NCBI RefSeq assembly: GCF_009646335.1
Contig: NZ_WJBU01000002.1
Location: forward strand, 124,001 to 188,000
Direction of reading: 5' to 3'
DNA length: 64,000 nt
From: Caenimonas koreensis DSM 17982
Lineage (GTDB): Bacteria > Pseudomonadota > Gammaproteobacteria > Burkholderiales > Burkholderiaceae_C
Shown: piece by piece, positions 24,232 through 33,615 of the stretch
How positions within the stretch are numbered: the first letter of the stretch is position 1
How the letters are laid out: each line of letters starts with the position of its first letter
Notes under the pieces: model-generated
The model's input: only the letters and a program-made list of their open reading frames with translations
Databases searched by the model: none
What the model was told of the DNA's origin: nothing
Program-made: the position numbers and the translations under genes

Positions 24232-27200
24232 ATGATTCCGATTAACAGAAGTTGGCGGCTGGCGCTTGCGTCTGCTGCCGCAGTGGCATTTCTTGCCTCG
24301 TGCGGCGGCGGCGAGTCCATGACCGCTTCGGCGAGCGCTACGCCCGCTGCCGCAGCACAGCGAACCGAGGCCACGCCGCAGGCGGCGCCCCAGGTCGCAG
24401 CAGCCACCAAGACCTACCTGGTGCAATTGGCCGACAAGCCGGTCCTGGGCTACGAAGGTGGCGTGAGCGGCCTGGCCGCGACCAAGCCAGCACGCGGCAA
24501 GAAGATCGATCCAGAGTCGGCCAACGTGACCAACTACATGGCCTACCTGCAGTCGCGCCAGGACAAAGTCATGCGCGATGCCGGTGCGACCAAAAAGATT
24601 TATGGCTACGGTTATGCGTTCAACGGCTTCGCCGCGGAACTGACCGATGCGCAAGTCGAAAAGCTCTCCAGCACCAAGGGTGTGGTGGCTGTGACGCCCA
24701 ATGAAATCCGCCAGCTCGACACCGCAACCACGCCCCAGTTCCTGGGCCTGGCTGGGCCTGAAGGCTTCTGGGCAACCAAGTCCAAGGGCGAGAACGTCGT
24801 CATCGGCATGGTGGACTCGGGTATCACCCCCGGCAGCGTAAGCTTCTCCGACAAGGTCGACAAGAATGGCAACCCGGCCAAGAACGGCACGGTTGTGTAC
24901 AGCAAGCTCGTCGGCTGGAAGGGCGTTTGCCAGAGGGGTGAAGAATTCACCGCCAGCCTGTGCAACCGCAAGCTGATTGGCGCGCGCTTCTACAACGCCG
25001 GCTTCGGTGGCGATGAAGGCATCAATGCCAACTGGCCCGAAGAATTCGTGTCGCCGCGCGACTGGGGCGGCCACGGCACCCACACGGCCAGCACGGCCGG
25101 CGGCAACGCCAACGTGCGCGTGACGGGCGACGCAGCGTCGTTCGGTGCCGTCAGCGGCATCGCACCGCGCGCCCGTATCTCGGCCTACAAGGTCTGCTGG
25201 TCCGAGACCGGACTGATTGGCCAGCAAGGCGCATCTCCCGGTTGCGCAACGGTTGACTCGGTTGCTGCTATCGACCAGGCCGTGGCTGACGGCGTCGACG
25301 TGATCAACTTCTCGATCAGCGGCACGCAGACAAACTTCCGCGACCCCGTGGAAATCGCCTTCATGTTCGCCGCCGACGCTGGCATCTTCGTCGCAGCGTC
25401 CGCCGGCAACAGCGGCCCCACGACCGGCACCGTGGCTCACCCGAGCCCGTGGCTCACGACCGTGGCTGCTGGCACACACAACCGCCAGCTGATCTCCACG
25501 CTGACGCTGGGCAACTCCTCGAGCATCGTGGGTATCTCCACGGCTGCCAAGGCCGTGAAGCCGAAGCCGTTCGTTGACGGCGAGTTCTCGTCCCCGTCCG
25601 GCTCGAGCACCACGGCCTCGAAGCTGTGCTTCTCGTCGCATTGGCCCGGTGGCCCCGGCCTCGACCCCGCCAAGGTCCGCGGCAAGATCGTCCTGTGCGA
25701 TCGCGGCACCAACGACCGTGTCGACAAGAGCCTGGCCGTGCAAGAAGCTGGCGGCGTGGGCATGGTGCTGGTCAATACCAGCGCCAATACGCTCAATGCT
25801 GACTTCCACTCGGTGCCGACGGTTCACGTGGCAGACACCAACCGCGCGGCCCTGAAGGCCTATGCGGCGACTCCGGGTGCTACCGCCAGCCTGACGGCCA
25901 TGACGATCGACCTGGGTGCTGCTGCCCCGTTCACGGCGAGCTTCTCGTCGCGTGGCCCGACGCCTGCTGCCGACGGCAACATGCTCAAGCCTGACATCAT
26001 CGGCCCTGGCCAGGACATCCTGGCGTCCGTTGCTCCTCCGGGCAACAACGGTCGTTCGTTCGACATCTACAGCGGCACGTCCATGTCCAGCCCGCACATT
26101 GCAGGCCTGGCAGCGCTGATGAAGCAGCTGTACCCGAACTGGTCGCCCATGGCAATCAAGTCGGCGATGATGACCACGGCGTCGGACGTTCTTGACGGCC
26201 CGAACACCAACCCGCTGGTGATCTTCCGCCAGGGCGCAGGCCATGTGAATCCTTCGAAGATGACGAACCCGGGCCTCGTGTTCGATTCGAACTTCGACGA
26301 CTGGATCGGCTTCCTGTGCAAGAACAGCTCGCTCGGCCTTGGCTACTGCGAGTACTACGGATTCACCCCGGTGGCGGCAACCGACATGAACACGGCGTCC
26401 ATCGCTGTGGGTGCCATGGCGGGCTCGATCACGGTGACGCGCCGTGTGACGAACGTGACGAACAGCGCTGCTGTTTACACGCCGACCGTGAGCGGCATGA
26501 CAGGTATCACTGTCGATGTCCAGCCTGCTTCGTTGTCGATCGCCGCGGGCGAGACAAAGACGTTCACCGTGAAGTTCACGAGCGCCGGTGCCACCTTGAA
26601 CTCCTACGTCGGCGGCCAGCTGACGTGGACTGAGGGCGCACCGCCGAGTGCTGGTCCTCTGGCCATGTCGATTGCCGCGCACACGGTTCGCATCCCGATG
26701 GTGGTCAAGCCGGTCGCACTCGCCGCACCCACTGAGGTCTCAGGTTCGTACAACGTGAGCTACGGCTTCACCGGTACGCTGACGACTGCCGTGGACGGCC
26801 TGGTGCCAGCAGCGGTGGTTTCCACCGACATCTCGAATGGCGCTTCAGTGGACTTCAGCGTCGTCGTGCCGGCTGGCAAGACGTACGTGCGGTTCGCGCT
26901 CTTCGACGGCGATGGCTTGCCTGTTGGCACCGACATCGACCTGGAGGTGTATCGCGGCTCGACACTCGTTGGCAGCAGCGGTGGCGCGACAAGTGCTGAA
27001 GTCGTGACCCTGAAGGCGCCGACGGCTGCGACCTATACGGTCCGTGTCATCGGCTTCTCGGTGGCCGGCACGCAGAACGTCAAGATGTACAGCTGGCAGC
27101 TGGGCGGCACTGATGCAGGCAACATGACAGCCGTGGCCTCACCGGCGACGGTGGGCACGACCGGTACTGTGACGCTGACGCCCACGGGCCTGGTCAGCGG

Positions 27201-27291
27201 CACCAAGTACATGGGTGCGATCACCTACGGCGGCGCTTCGAACCTGCCTTCGCCGACGATCGTGCGCATCGACGGCATGGCACCGTCCTGA
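24232..27291 (+). CDS. S8 (subtilisin-like) serine protease, lipoprotein
   Basis: 1019 aa, an exported protease. The signal peptide ends in the lipobox LASC (Cys24). An I9-type propeptide/inhibitor domain lies at about 58-165. The S8 catalytic domain has Asp195 (MVDSG), His281 (GGHGTHTAST), the oxyanion Asn393 (AGNSGP) and Ser617 (GTSMSSPH). A PA (protease-associated) insert is seen at about 465-550. Fn3-like and beta-rich C-terminal domains (about 730-1015) follow. Architecture matches large plant- and Gammaproteobacteria-type subtilases. ATG 24232 has AGGAG eight bases upstream; the longer frame at 24190 is not needed. It stands alone and ends at a strong terminator. Confidence 0.93.
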   Translation: MIPINRSWRLALASAAAVAFLASCGGGESMTASASATPAAAAQRTEATPQAAPQVAAATKTYLVQLADKPVLGYEGGVSGLAATKPARGKKIDPESANVTNYMAYLQSRQDKVMRDAGATKKIYGYGYAFNGFAAELTDAQVEKLSSTKGVVAVTPNEIRQLDTATTPQFLGLAGPEGFWATKSKGENVVIGMVDSGITPGSVSFSDKVDKNGNPAKNGTVVYSKLVGWKGVCQRGEEFTASLCNRKLIGARFYNAGFGGDEGINANWPEEFVSPRDWGGHGTHTASTAGGNANVRVTGDAASFGAVSGIAPRARISAYKVCWSETGLIGQQGASPGCATVDSVAAIDQAVADGVDVINFSISGTQTNFRDPVEIAFMFAADAGIFVAASAGNSGPTTGTVAHPSPWLTTVAAGTHNRQLISTLTLGNSSSIVGISTAAKAVKPKPFVDGEFSSPSGSSTTASKLCFSSHWPGGPGLDPAKVRGKIVLCDRGTNDRVDKSLAVQEAGGVGMVLVNTSANTLNADFHSVPTVHVADTNRAALKAYAATPGATASLTAMTIDLGAAAPFTASFSSRGPTPAADGNMLKPDIIGPGQDILASVAPPGNNGRSFDIYSGTSMSSPHIAGLAALMKQLYPNWSPMAIKSAMMTTASDVLDGPNTNPLVIFRQGAGHVNPSKMTNPGLVFDSNFDDWIGFLCKNSSLGLGYCEYYGFTPVAATDMNTASIAVGAMAGSITVTRRVTNVTNSAAVYTPTVSGMTGITVDVQPASLSIAAGETKTFTVKFTSAGATLNSYVGGQLTWTEGAPPSAGPLAMSIAAHTVRIPMVVKPVALAAPTEVSGSYNVSYGFTGTLTTAVDGLVPAAVVSTDISNGASVDFSVVVPAGKTYVRFALFDGDGLPVGTDIDLEVYRGSTLVGSSGGATSAEVVTLKAPTAATYTVRVIGFSVAGTQNVKMYSWQLGGTDAGNMTAVASPATVGTTGTVTLTPTGLVSGTKYMGAITYGGASNLPSPTIVRIDGMAPS

Positions 27292-27328
27292 GCCTTGGGG
27301 GCCGCGCAAGCGGCTCCTCAGCACAGCA

Positions 27329-27358
27329 AAAAGCCCGGCGGTTGCCGGGCTTTTTTTT
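27329..27358. terminator. Strong, probably bidirectional rho-independent terminator
   Basis: AAGCCCGGC (27331-27339) pairs with GCCGGGCTT (27344-27352), followed by a T8 tract on the plus strand. On the minus strand the mirror image ends in TTTTT. It terminates the S8 protease gene and, from the other side, the small exported protein gene. Confidence 0.92.
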
Positions 27359-27381
27359 CGTCTGCGCTCTTTGTTTCCTGT

Positions 27382-27819
27382 TCAGTCTCTGTTGCTGGGC
27401 AAGGGCGTCTTGGCGCGGCTGATCGGGCAAAGAACAAGACCGCCGCGCTTGCTGGCGTGGTAGTCCCACATCTCGCCGTTGATCCGCAGGCGAACGCGGT
27501 AGCCGGGCACGAGCGCGTCGGTGTAATTCATGCCTTTCACGGGGCAGCCCAGCGAGCTGTCAGGCCATGTGGCGTTGTCGGCCGTCAGCAGTTCGATGGT
27601 GGCTGCCCTGGCTTTGTCTCCCAGGCGCTTCACGGCATCTTCGTGCGCAGCCGTGACGACTTGCGTCACCTCGGTAAACGCCGGGCGCGAAGCGGCCTTG
27701 GAGGGCTTGGCCGGCGTTGGCTTTGGCGCAGGAGACGGGGTGGGTGCGGGCGTCTGGGCGTGGACTGTGGTGCTGGCAGCCACGAGCGCGGCGAGCGCCA
27801 CAAGTTTGAATGAGGTCAT
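27382..27819 (-). CDS. Small exported protein with WPDSSLGCP motif
   Basis: 145 aa. A Sec signal peptide (1-21, cleavage after VHA) is followed by a proline/alanine-rich linker (about 23-45) and a compact domain. The domain contains TWPDSSLGCPVKGM (about 84-97), then PGYRVRL and a second Cys near the C-terminus (C131). This WPD-SLGCP...PGYR pattern recurs in many small secreted proteobacterial proteins of unknown function; a disulphide between the two Cys is likely. It follows the penicillin-acylase-family gene with a 60-bp gap on the same strand. Confidence 0.8.
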   Translation of the reverse strand: MTSFKLVALAALVAASTTVHAQTPAPTPSPAPKPTPAKPSKAASRPAFTEVTQVVTAAHEDAVKRLGDKARAATIELLTADNATWPDSSLGCPVKGMNYTDALVPGYRVRLRINGEMWDYHASKRGGLVLCPISRAKTPLPSNRD

Positions 27820-27879
27820 GTACTACTCAACGAAAGTGAGCTGCCGCCGGAAGACACCCCGGCTGCCGCAGCCTGCCGA

Positions 27880-30351
27880 TTATGGTGTGATCGTCAGCTC
27901 ATGCGTCCAGTTCGCGGGGTTCAGCTGCAGCGGGCGGTACTGCACCTGCGCCCACTGGTCCTTCATGTCGCGGTAGCGCGGCGAGAACACCAGGCCGCTT
28001 TGCCCCGTCTGGTAGATGAACTTCGACTGCTCCGGGTCGGCCAGGTCGTAGACGGTTCGCATGCTGGCCGCATGCCGCTCGGCAAACGGCGTCTTCGCAT
28101 CGTTGGCCCAGTACTGGCCCACGTTGACTGTCCAGGGGTCGCCCGGGGTCGCAACGGTCACGTCGAAGAACTTCGCCAGCATCGGTACATTGCCGAACGG
28201 CTTGTGGCCCGAGATGGCAATGTGGGGCGTTCCCCAACGCCATGCCGCTGGGTCCTGGCCCTGTTCGGCCGCCAGGCGGTCAAGCGCGCGAGACAGCGCG
28301 CGGGACGACTGTTCGCCGCAGCCCAGCGGTGCACACCAGAAGGCACCCGCCTGCGCGTCTTCCAGCATCACCTGCAAGCCGGCGCGAAATGTGCGCTTGC
28401 CGTAGAGCGCCTTGAACCTCGCGTCCCCCAGCTTCGGCGCAATGAGGCCGCGCGTGAGTTCATCGGCCCAGTACGCAAAGATCGCGGGCGCGGCCGCCTC
28501 AGCGCGCATCACGCCATCGAAGCCTTTGAGCTGCTCCTGCGCCCTGGCAGCGAGCGAGTGTGTGCTCACCGTTTTTTGCAACACGGGCAGCAGGCGCTGC
28601 GTTGCGGTCGACAGCGTGTCGGCCTGTACATCGCGCATCGACTGCGCCGTGTGCTTGGGCGTGGCCGCGAGCAATTTCTCGATACGGTCGAACCGCTCGG
28701 GCGTGACCCAGTCGATGCCCATGAAATCGGGCGACGACAGTGGCTGCACGCGCTGGTTGGCGGTGGCAACCCAGCCTTTGGCCTGGATCGCTTCATGGCT
28801 GACGCGCGGATTGCCTTCGGGCGTGATCCAGCCGGTCCAGTCGTATTTCGCTTCCCAGCCGGGCGCGGGGGCCAGCCCCCAGAAATCGTTGTCGGGGCCA
28901 CGCTTGGGCACCTTGCCAATAGCGCGGTAGACCGTTCGCCCGGCCGTGTCGGCCGCGACGAGGTTCTGCATGGGTGAGTGATAGGCGGCGAAGGCCGCCT
29001 CCACCTCATCGACCGTCTGCGCATAGTTGGCGGCCACGCCCGCCACGACGGTTGTGTTGTCGGCGTCGACGGCGGCCCAGCGCAATGCGAGTGCGTACTT
29101 CTTCGTGTCGAGCACTTGTTCGTAGCCGGGGTTCGCATCGCTCATCACGGGGCCGTGGCGCGTGGTGCGCACGACGAGGGTTTCGTCCGGCTGGCCCTTG
29201 ATGCGAATCGTCTCGCGGCGGCTCTTGAAGTCGGCCCAGCCGTCAGGCGTGCGGTATTGCGCCGGGTTGGCGGGGTTGATCTGCTCCAGGTACAGGTCCT
29301 GCACGTCAGGCCCGGTGTTCGTGAACCCCCAGGCGACGCCGGCGGTGCGCCCGAGCACCACCGACGGCAGGCCCGGCAACGTGGCGCCGATCACATCCAT
29401 CGGCTTGCCGCCTGCAGGTGCGGGCACCTTGATGCGCGCGAAGTACCAGATCGCTGGTGCCGACAGGCCCAGGTGCGGATCATTGGCCAGCAGCGGCTTG
29501 CCGCTTTGCGTGTGCGTGCCGGCAACCACCCAGTTGTTGGAGCCGATGCCTTCGAGATGGCCGAGGCCTTTTGTCCAGGCTTCGAGATCAGGCATGGCGG
29601 CCACGAGGGATGAGGATGGCAGGGCCTCGGGCGCGGTCGCGGTCTTGGCCTCGGGCGCGCGGTACACGCCCAGGTCGCGGTAGATCTTCGCGAAGTCGGT
29701 CGAGGTCACGGGGCTTTCGCCGGGGTAGGGCGGCATCAACTGCCACAACTGCGCGGTGTCGAGCCTTTGCAGCGCCGAGAAGCGCGCGAATTCGGTGCCC
29801 CAGTTGCCCCCCAGGTCCAGCGCCATCATCATGGCCCAGCCCACGCTGTCCTGCGGTTCCCAGCGGCCCGGTTTGACGCCCAGGATGTGGAACTCTGGCG
29901 GCAGCGCCTGCGCGCTGCTCGCATGGAATGTGTTGATGCCGTTGGCATACGCCTGCAGCAGGTCTTGCGCCTCGCGCGGCAGCTTTTCCCATTGCGACTG
30001 CGCGGCGAGCATCACACCCAACTTGCGCAGCGTGCGATCGGTCTCAAGCGTGGCGGGGCCGAATACCTCGCTCAGCTCCCCGTGCATCACACGCCGGTTG
30101 AATTCGAGTTGCCATGTCCGCTCCTGTGCGTGCACATAGCCCAGCGCGAAGTAGGCATCGCGCACCGTTTTCGCCTCGATGTGGGTCACGTCAGAGGCAT
30201 CTCGCCTGACCTGTGTGGCAGCGCCAATGTTTTCGGTGCGGATTTCTCCGTCGAGCTTGGGCTGGCTGCGCCACGCGTAGATAAAAAGTGCCAGCGCGGC
30301 CAGCAGGATGATCGCCACGACGACGCGCAGCGTGTTACGCAGGATTCTCAT
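27880..30351 (-). CDS. Penicillin acylase family protein (Ntn hydrolase)
   Basis: 823 aa. A membrane-spanning signal anchor (about 9-27) is followed by the penicillin amidase fold. The N-terminal nucleophile Ser271 is readable after Gly270 in EGIGSNNWVVAG, the site where the precursor is cleaved into alpha and beta subunits. Downstream blocks LANDPHLGLSAP, GLPSVVLGRTAGVAWGFTN and the C-terminal NVGQYW segment fit the family. Members hydrolyse amides such as beta-lactam side chains or acyl-homoserine lactones; the substrate here is unknown. ATG 30351 begins the hydrophobic anchor. It lies 40 bp after the adenosine/adenine deaminase gene on the same strand. Confidence 0.92.
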   Translation of the reverse strand: MRILRNTLRVVVAIILLAALALFIYAWRSQPKLDGEIRTENIGAATQVRRDASDVTHIEAKTVRDAYFALGYVHAQERTWQLEFNRRVMHGELSEVFGPATLETDRTLRKLGVMLAAQSQWEKLPREAQDLLQAYANGINTFHASSAQALPPEFHILGVKPGRWEPQDSVGWAMMMALDLGGNWGTEFARFSALQRLDTAQLWQLMPPYPGESPVTSTDFAKIYRDLGVYRAPEAKTATAPEALPSSSLVAAMPDLEAWTKGLGHLEGIGSNNWVVAGTHTQSGKPLLANDPHLGLSAPAIWYFARIKVPAPAGGKPMDVIGATLPGLPSVVLGRTAGVAWGFTNTGPDVQDLYLEQINPANPAQYRTPDGWADFKSRRETIRIKGQPDETLVVRTTRHGPVMSDANPGYEQVLDTKKYALALRWAAVDADNTTVVAGVAANYAQTVDEVEAAFAAYHSPMQNLVAADTAGRTVYRAIGKVPKRGPDNDFWGLAPAPGWEAKYDWTGWITPEGNPRVSHEAIQAKGWVATANQRVQPLSSPDFMGIDWVTPERFDRIEKLLAATPKHTAQSMRDVQADTLSTATQRLLPVLQKTVSTHSLAARAQEQLKGFDGVMRAEAAAPAIFAYWADELTRGLIAPKLGDARFKALYGKRTFRAGLQVMLEDAQAGAFWCAPLGCGEQSSRALSRALDRLAAEQGQDPAAWRWGTPHIAISGHKPFGNVPMLAKFFDVTVATPGDPWTVNVGQYWANDAKTPFAERHAASMRTVYDLADPEQSKFIYQTGQSGLVFSPRYRDMKDQWAQVQYRPLQLNPANWTHELTITP

Positions 30352-30391
30352 CCGTGTGTCTCCTTCGGGTCTTGCGAGTCTGGTGTGAAGC

Positions 30392-31438
30392 TCATTCGAA
30401 CGCAGTGAAAACCGCGTCGAGCATGTCCGTGTACCTGCGCTTCGTGGCGGCGTCAGTGAAGCTCGCGTCGAAGCTGTTTTTCGCGAGCTGGTACGCATGC
30501 GCTGCGGTCAGGCCCGTGGCCGCAAACGTCTGCGTGAAGTTTTCGTTCATGTAGCCGCCGAAGTACGCGGGGTCATCCGAGTTGATCGTCGCAGCGAGCC
30601 CGGCGTCGAGTAGCTCGCGGATGTTGTGGTCGGCCAGCTGCGGGAATACGCACAACTTGAGGTTTGACAACGGGCAGACGGTGAGCGCAATACGGTCTTG
30701 CGCGAGCCGCTTCATCAGCGCCGGGTCTTTGGTGGACTGCACGCCGTGGTCGATCCGCTCGACCTTCAGTACGTCGAGCGCCGTCCACACATACGCTGGC
30801 GGGCCTTCTTCGCCGGCGTGCGCCACCAGGTGCAGGCCGAGGCCACGGCACTTTTCGAAGACGCGTGCGAACTTTTCGGGAGGGTGGCCAACCTCGCTGG
30901 AGTCGAGCCCCACGCCGATGAACTTGTCGCGGTAGGGCAGCGCCTGTTGCAGCGTCTCGAGCGCATCGTCTTCGCTCAGGTGCCGCAGGAAGCACAGGAT
31001 CAGCGATGCATCGACGCCCAGCCTGGCTTTTGCCTCCACGCAGGCGCGATGCAGGCCGTTGATGACCACGCCCATGTCGACACCGCGCGCCGTATGCGTC
31101 TGCGGGTCGAAGAATATTTCGGCGTGCACCACGTTGTCGGCGGCCGCACGCTCCAGGTAGGCCCACGCCATGTCGTGGAAGTCCTGCTCGTGGAGCAGCA
31201 CGCTGGCGCCGGCGTAGTAGATGTCGAGGAACGACTGCAGGTTGCTGAAGGCGTAAGCCTGGCGCAGTTCCTCGACGCTGGAATAGGCAATGGCGACGCC
31301 GTTGCGCGCCGCCATCGCAAAGATCAGCTCGGGCTCGAGTGACCCTTCGATGTGGATGTGCAGCTCGGCCTTGGGCATGCGCCGAAGCAGCTCGGGCAGC
31401 CGCGCCGGCGCGATGCGATCGAAAACATCTTGATCCAA
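30392..31438 (-). CDS. Adenosine/adenine deaminase
   Basis: 348-aa zinc-dependent deaminase of the ADA superfamily. Zinc ligands H27 and H29 lie in ELHIHIEGSLEPELIF, the catalytic segment in HAGEEGP (207-213), the next histidine in ERIDHGVQ (H231), and the aspartates in NSDDPAYFGGY (D288, D289). The HIEGSLEPELIF and NSDDPAYFGGYMNENF forms are those of the bacterial adenine deaminase subgroup, so adenine to hypoxanthine is at least as likely as adenosine to inosine. Either fits the neighbouring purine importer, guaD and xdhAB. Confidence 0.92.
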   Translation of the reverse strand: MDQDVFDRIAPARLPELLRRMPKAELHIHIEGSLEPELIFAMAARNGVAIAYSSVEELRQAYAFSNLQSFLDIYYAGASVLLHEQDFHDMAWAYLERAAADNVVHAEIFFDPQTHTARGVDMGVVINGLHRACVEAKARLGVDASLILCFLRHLSEDDALETLQQALPYRDKFIGVGLDSSEVGHPPEKFARVFEKCRGLGLHLVAHAGEEGPPAYVWTALDVLKVERIDHGVQSTKDPALMKRLAQDRIALTVCPLSNLKLCVFPQLADHNIRELLDAGLAATINSDDPAYFGGYMNENFTQTFAATGLTAAHAYQLAKNSFDASFTDAATKRRYTDMLDAVFTAFE

Positions 31439-31458
31439 AGCTGCCCTTGCGAATGGCT

Positions 31459-32217
31459 TCAGTCGAACTTGTATTGCGGGTTCTTGCCCGGCTTCCAGTC
31501 GCTGGAGTTGTTGCCAAAAATCATGTTGTCGTTATAGCTCGACAACGTGCCGCCCGTCCTGATGAGGCCGAGTGTGTTGTGCGTGATCGAGTTGCCCTGC
31601 ATGGTCACTTCGCCTGCCGCCACACTGATGCCCGTGCCGTTGCCCCGGATGGACGAGCCGCGCAGGCTGGTGATGGCGTTCGGTGCAGCGGCACGCAGGC
31701 CGAACAGGCTGCCGGTGGACGTGACGTTCTTGATATCGACCCGCACGCCTGTTGCGCCTGAGGTGATGTCGATGCCGGCTTCGTAGCGCTGGATGTTGGA
31801 GTCTTCGATGACGACCATGCCGGCCTGCAGGATCTTCACGCCCGCCGAGTTGGCCGTCGAATTGGTGCCGTCCATATGCAGGTTGCGCAGCACGACAAGA
31901 TCAGTCGTGCCGACATTGATGATGATGCCGCTGGTGCTCGAGCTGAGCACGCTGGCCATCACGTGGCCGCCGTCAAGCGTGATGGCCTTGGTGATGGTCA
32001 CGGCACCGAAGCCAGCCGGGTCGAGCGCATTGATGATGCCGCCGACTGCCGTCTTGCTGATGGCGCCAGCGAAGGTTTTGCATGGCGCCGTGCGCGAGCA
32101 GGGGTTGGCGTCGTCGCCCACGCCCGAAATCCACGTGCGAGTCGCCTGCGCGCTGGCTGCGCCCGTGAGCAGCATGCCTGCGACCAGCAGCAGTGCCTTC
32201 ATTCGTCCAAATGCCAT
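31459..32217 (-). CDS. Secreted right-handed beta-helix repeat protein
   Basis: 252 aa. A Sec signal peptide (about 1-24, cleavage after ASA) precedes the opening RTWISGVGDDANPCSRTAPC, which is typical of a widespread family of exported parallel beta-helix proteins. Repeated rungs rich in Val, Ile, Asn and Gly (for example ITKAITLDGG, VIEDSNIQ, TMQGNSITHN) run from about residue 45 to 235. Two Cys near the N-terminus probably form a disulphide. ATG 32217 has a strong AGGAGAAG site. Function unknown; such folds often bind or cleave polysaccharides, but no catalytic residue can be named. It interrupts the purine genes. Confidence 0.85.
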   Translation of the reverse strand: MAFGRMKALLLVAGMLLTGAASAQATRTWISGVGDDANPCSRTAPCKTFAGAISKTAVGGIINALDPAGFGAVTITKAITLDGGHVMASVLSSSTSGIIINVGTTDLVVLRNLHMDGTNSTANSAGVKILQAGMVVIEDSNIQRYEAGIDITSGATGVRVDIKNVTSTGSLFGLRAAAPNAITSLRGSSIRGNGTGISVAAGEVTMQGNSITHNTLGLIRTGGTLSSYNDNMIFGNNSSDWKPGKNPQYKFD

Positions 32218-32334
32218 CGTTCTTCTCCTGGTTGATGAGTTCATGAGCGTAGCCACAAATCCTGTCTCCCGTGCGCGGGAAACCCCCACCGGGGCACTAT
32301 GCGTGCGCAGCAACGCGCAGCGCGCAAGCCCCAT

Positions 32335-32361
32335 GAAAAAACCCGGCTCCGCCGGGTCTTT
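32335..32361 (-). terminator. Rho-independent terminator after the BMP lipoprotein gene
   Basis: On the minus strand ACCCGGC-GGA-GCCGGGT is followed by a run of Ts. It lies 44 bp downstream of the BMP stop codon and ends the nucleoside transporter operon. Confidence 0.85.
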
Positions 32362-32376
32362 TCATCTAGTCAGACA

Positions 32377-32405
32377 ACTTGAAAAACGCGCAGCGTTTTT
32401 CAAGT
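32377..32405 (-). repeat. 13-bp perfect hairpin overlapping the BMP stop codon
   Basis: ACTTGAAAAACGC (32377-32389) and GCGTTTTTCAAGT (32393-32405) form a perfect stem with a 3-nt loop. The stem includes a base of the BMP stop codon. It lies between the end of the gene and the true terminator, where it could protect the mRNA 3' end. Confidence 0.6.
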
Positions 32406-33565
32406 TACTTCTTTTCACCGGGCACCTTGCCCTCAACGCCCTTGACGTAGAAGCTGATGCCGCCAAGGAACTTGTCGTCGGCGACGGCGTCCTTTGCAAG
32501 GACTTCCTTGCCGGTGTTGTCCACGATCGGGCCCTTCCAGATCGAGAAGCTGCCGTCCTTCAAGCCGGCCTTCACTTCATCAACCTTCTTCTTCGCATCT
32601 TCCGGCACATCAGCCGCGACGGAAACGAAGTCGATCGCGCCTTCCTTGACGCCCCACCAGATCTTGTCTGGCGAGGTCGTCCACTTCTTGTCGAGTGCGT
32701 CCTTCGTGGCCTTGATGTAGTAAGGCGCCCAGTTGATCACGGCAGAACCCAGGTGGGCCTTGGGGCCGTAAGAGCTCATGTCGCTATCCCAGCCAAAGGC
32801 GCGCTTGCCCATCTTCTCGGCGGTTTGCAGCACGGCCGACGAATCGGTGTTTTGCATCAGCACGTCAGCGCCGCCGTTGATCAGGGCCGTGGCCGCTTCG
32901 GTTTCCTTCGGGATGTTGAACCAGTCGCCCACCCAGACCACCTTGGTCTTGACCTTCGGGTTGACCGACTGCGCACCCATCGTGAAGCTGTTGATGTTGC
33001 GGATCACCTCAGGAATCGGGATCGAGCCCACCACGCCCAGCGTGTTGGTCTTGGTCATCTTGCCTGCGATCACGCCGGCCATGTACGCGCCTTCATAGGT
33101 GCGGCTGTCATAGGCGCGCAGGTTCTCTGCATTCTTGTAGCCGGTGGCGTGTTCGAACTTCACGTCCTTGGCGTCAGCGGCGACTTTGAGCATCGGCTCC
33201 ATGTAGCCGAACGTCGTGCCGAAGATCAGCTTGTTGCCTTGCGAGACCATGTCGCGCATCACGCGCTCGGCGTCAGCCGACTCTGGCACCTTCTCGACGA
33301 AGCTCGTGACGACCTTGTCGCCGAATTCCTTCTCGATGGCTTTGCGGCCGTTGTCATGCGCGAAGGTCCAGCCGCCGTCGCCCACCGGGCCGACGTAGGC
33401 GAAGGCGATCTTCAGCGGCTCGGGCTTGGGTGCGGCGGCGGCAGGAGCCGGTGCGGGCGCGGGTGCCGGCGGCGGCTCGCTCTTGCTGCAGCCGACAGCA
33501 GCGGCTGTCACCAGCGCGGACAGTGCCGCAACCTTGATCAGGGAACGTTTCTTCAAGTCAGTCAT
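32405..33565 (-). CDS. BMP-family ABC transporter lipoprotein (purine nucleoside binding)
   Basis: 386 aa. A lipoprotein signal (lipobox about VGC, Cys26) and an Ala/Pro linker lead into the BMP/PnrA domain beginning KIAFAYVGPVGDGGW. Conserved blocks are SADAERVMRDMVSQGNKLIF, TTFGYMEPM and GSIPIPEVIRNINSFTMGA. It is the binding component of the importer encoded just upstream (ATPase, permease, permease, then this gene), 50 bp after the second permease. An AGAAGGA site precedes ATG 33565. Family members bind purine nucleosides, and the neighbouring deaminase and oxidase genes agree. Confidence 0.92.
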   Translation of the reverse strand: MTDLKKRSLIKVAALSALVTAAAVGCSKSEPPPAPAPAPAPAAAAPKPEPLKIAFAYVGPVGDGGWTFAHDNGRKAIEKEFGDKVVTSFVEKVPESADAERVMRDMVSQGNKLIFGTTFGYMEPMLKVAADAKDVKFEHATGYKNAENLRAYDSRTYEGAYMAGVIAGKMTKTNTLGVVGSIPIPEVIRNINSFTMGAQSVNPKVKTKVVWVGDWFNIPKETEAATALINGGADVLMQNTDSSAVLQTAEKMGKRAFGWDSDMSSYGPKAHLGSAVINWAPYYIKATKDALDKKWTTSPDKIWWGVKEGAIDFVSVAADVPEDAKKKVDEVKAGLKDGSFSIWKGPIVDNTGKEVLAKDAVADDKFLGGISFYVKGVEGKVPGEKK

Positions 33566-33615
33566 GAGAGTCCTTCTAACGAGGGGGTAGCGAAGCCAGG
33601 GAGCTGAAAAAATGA

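Noticed and set aside
24202..26682. 826-codon minus-strand open frame opposite the S8 protease
   Set aside because: The plus strand carries the complete catalytic triad and domains; the antisense product is Arg/His-rich and featureless.
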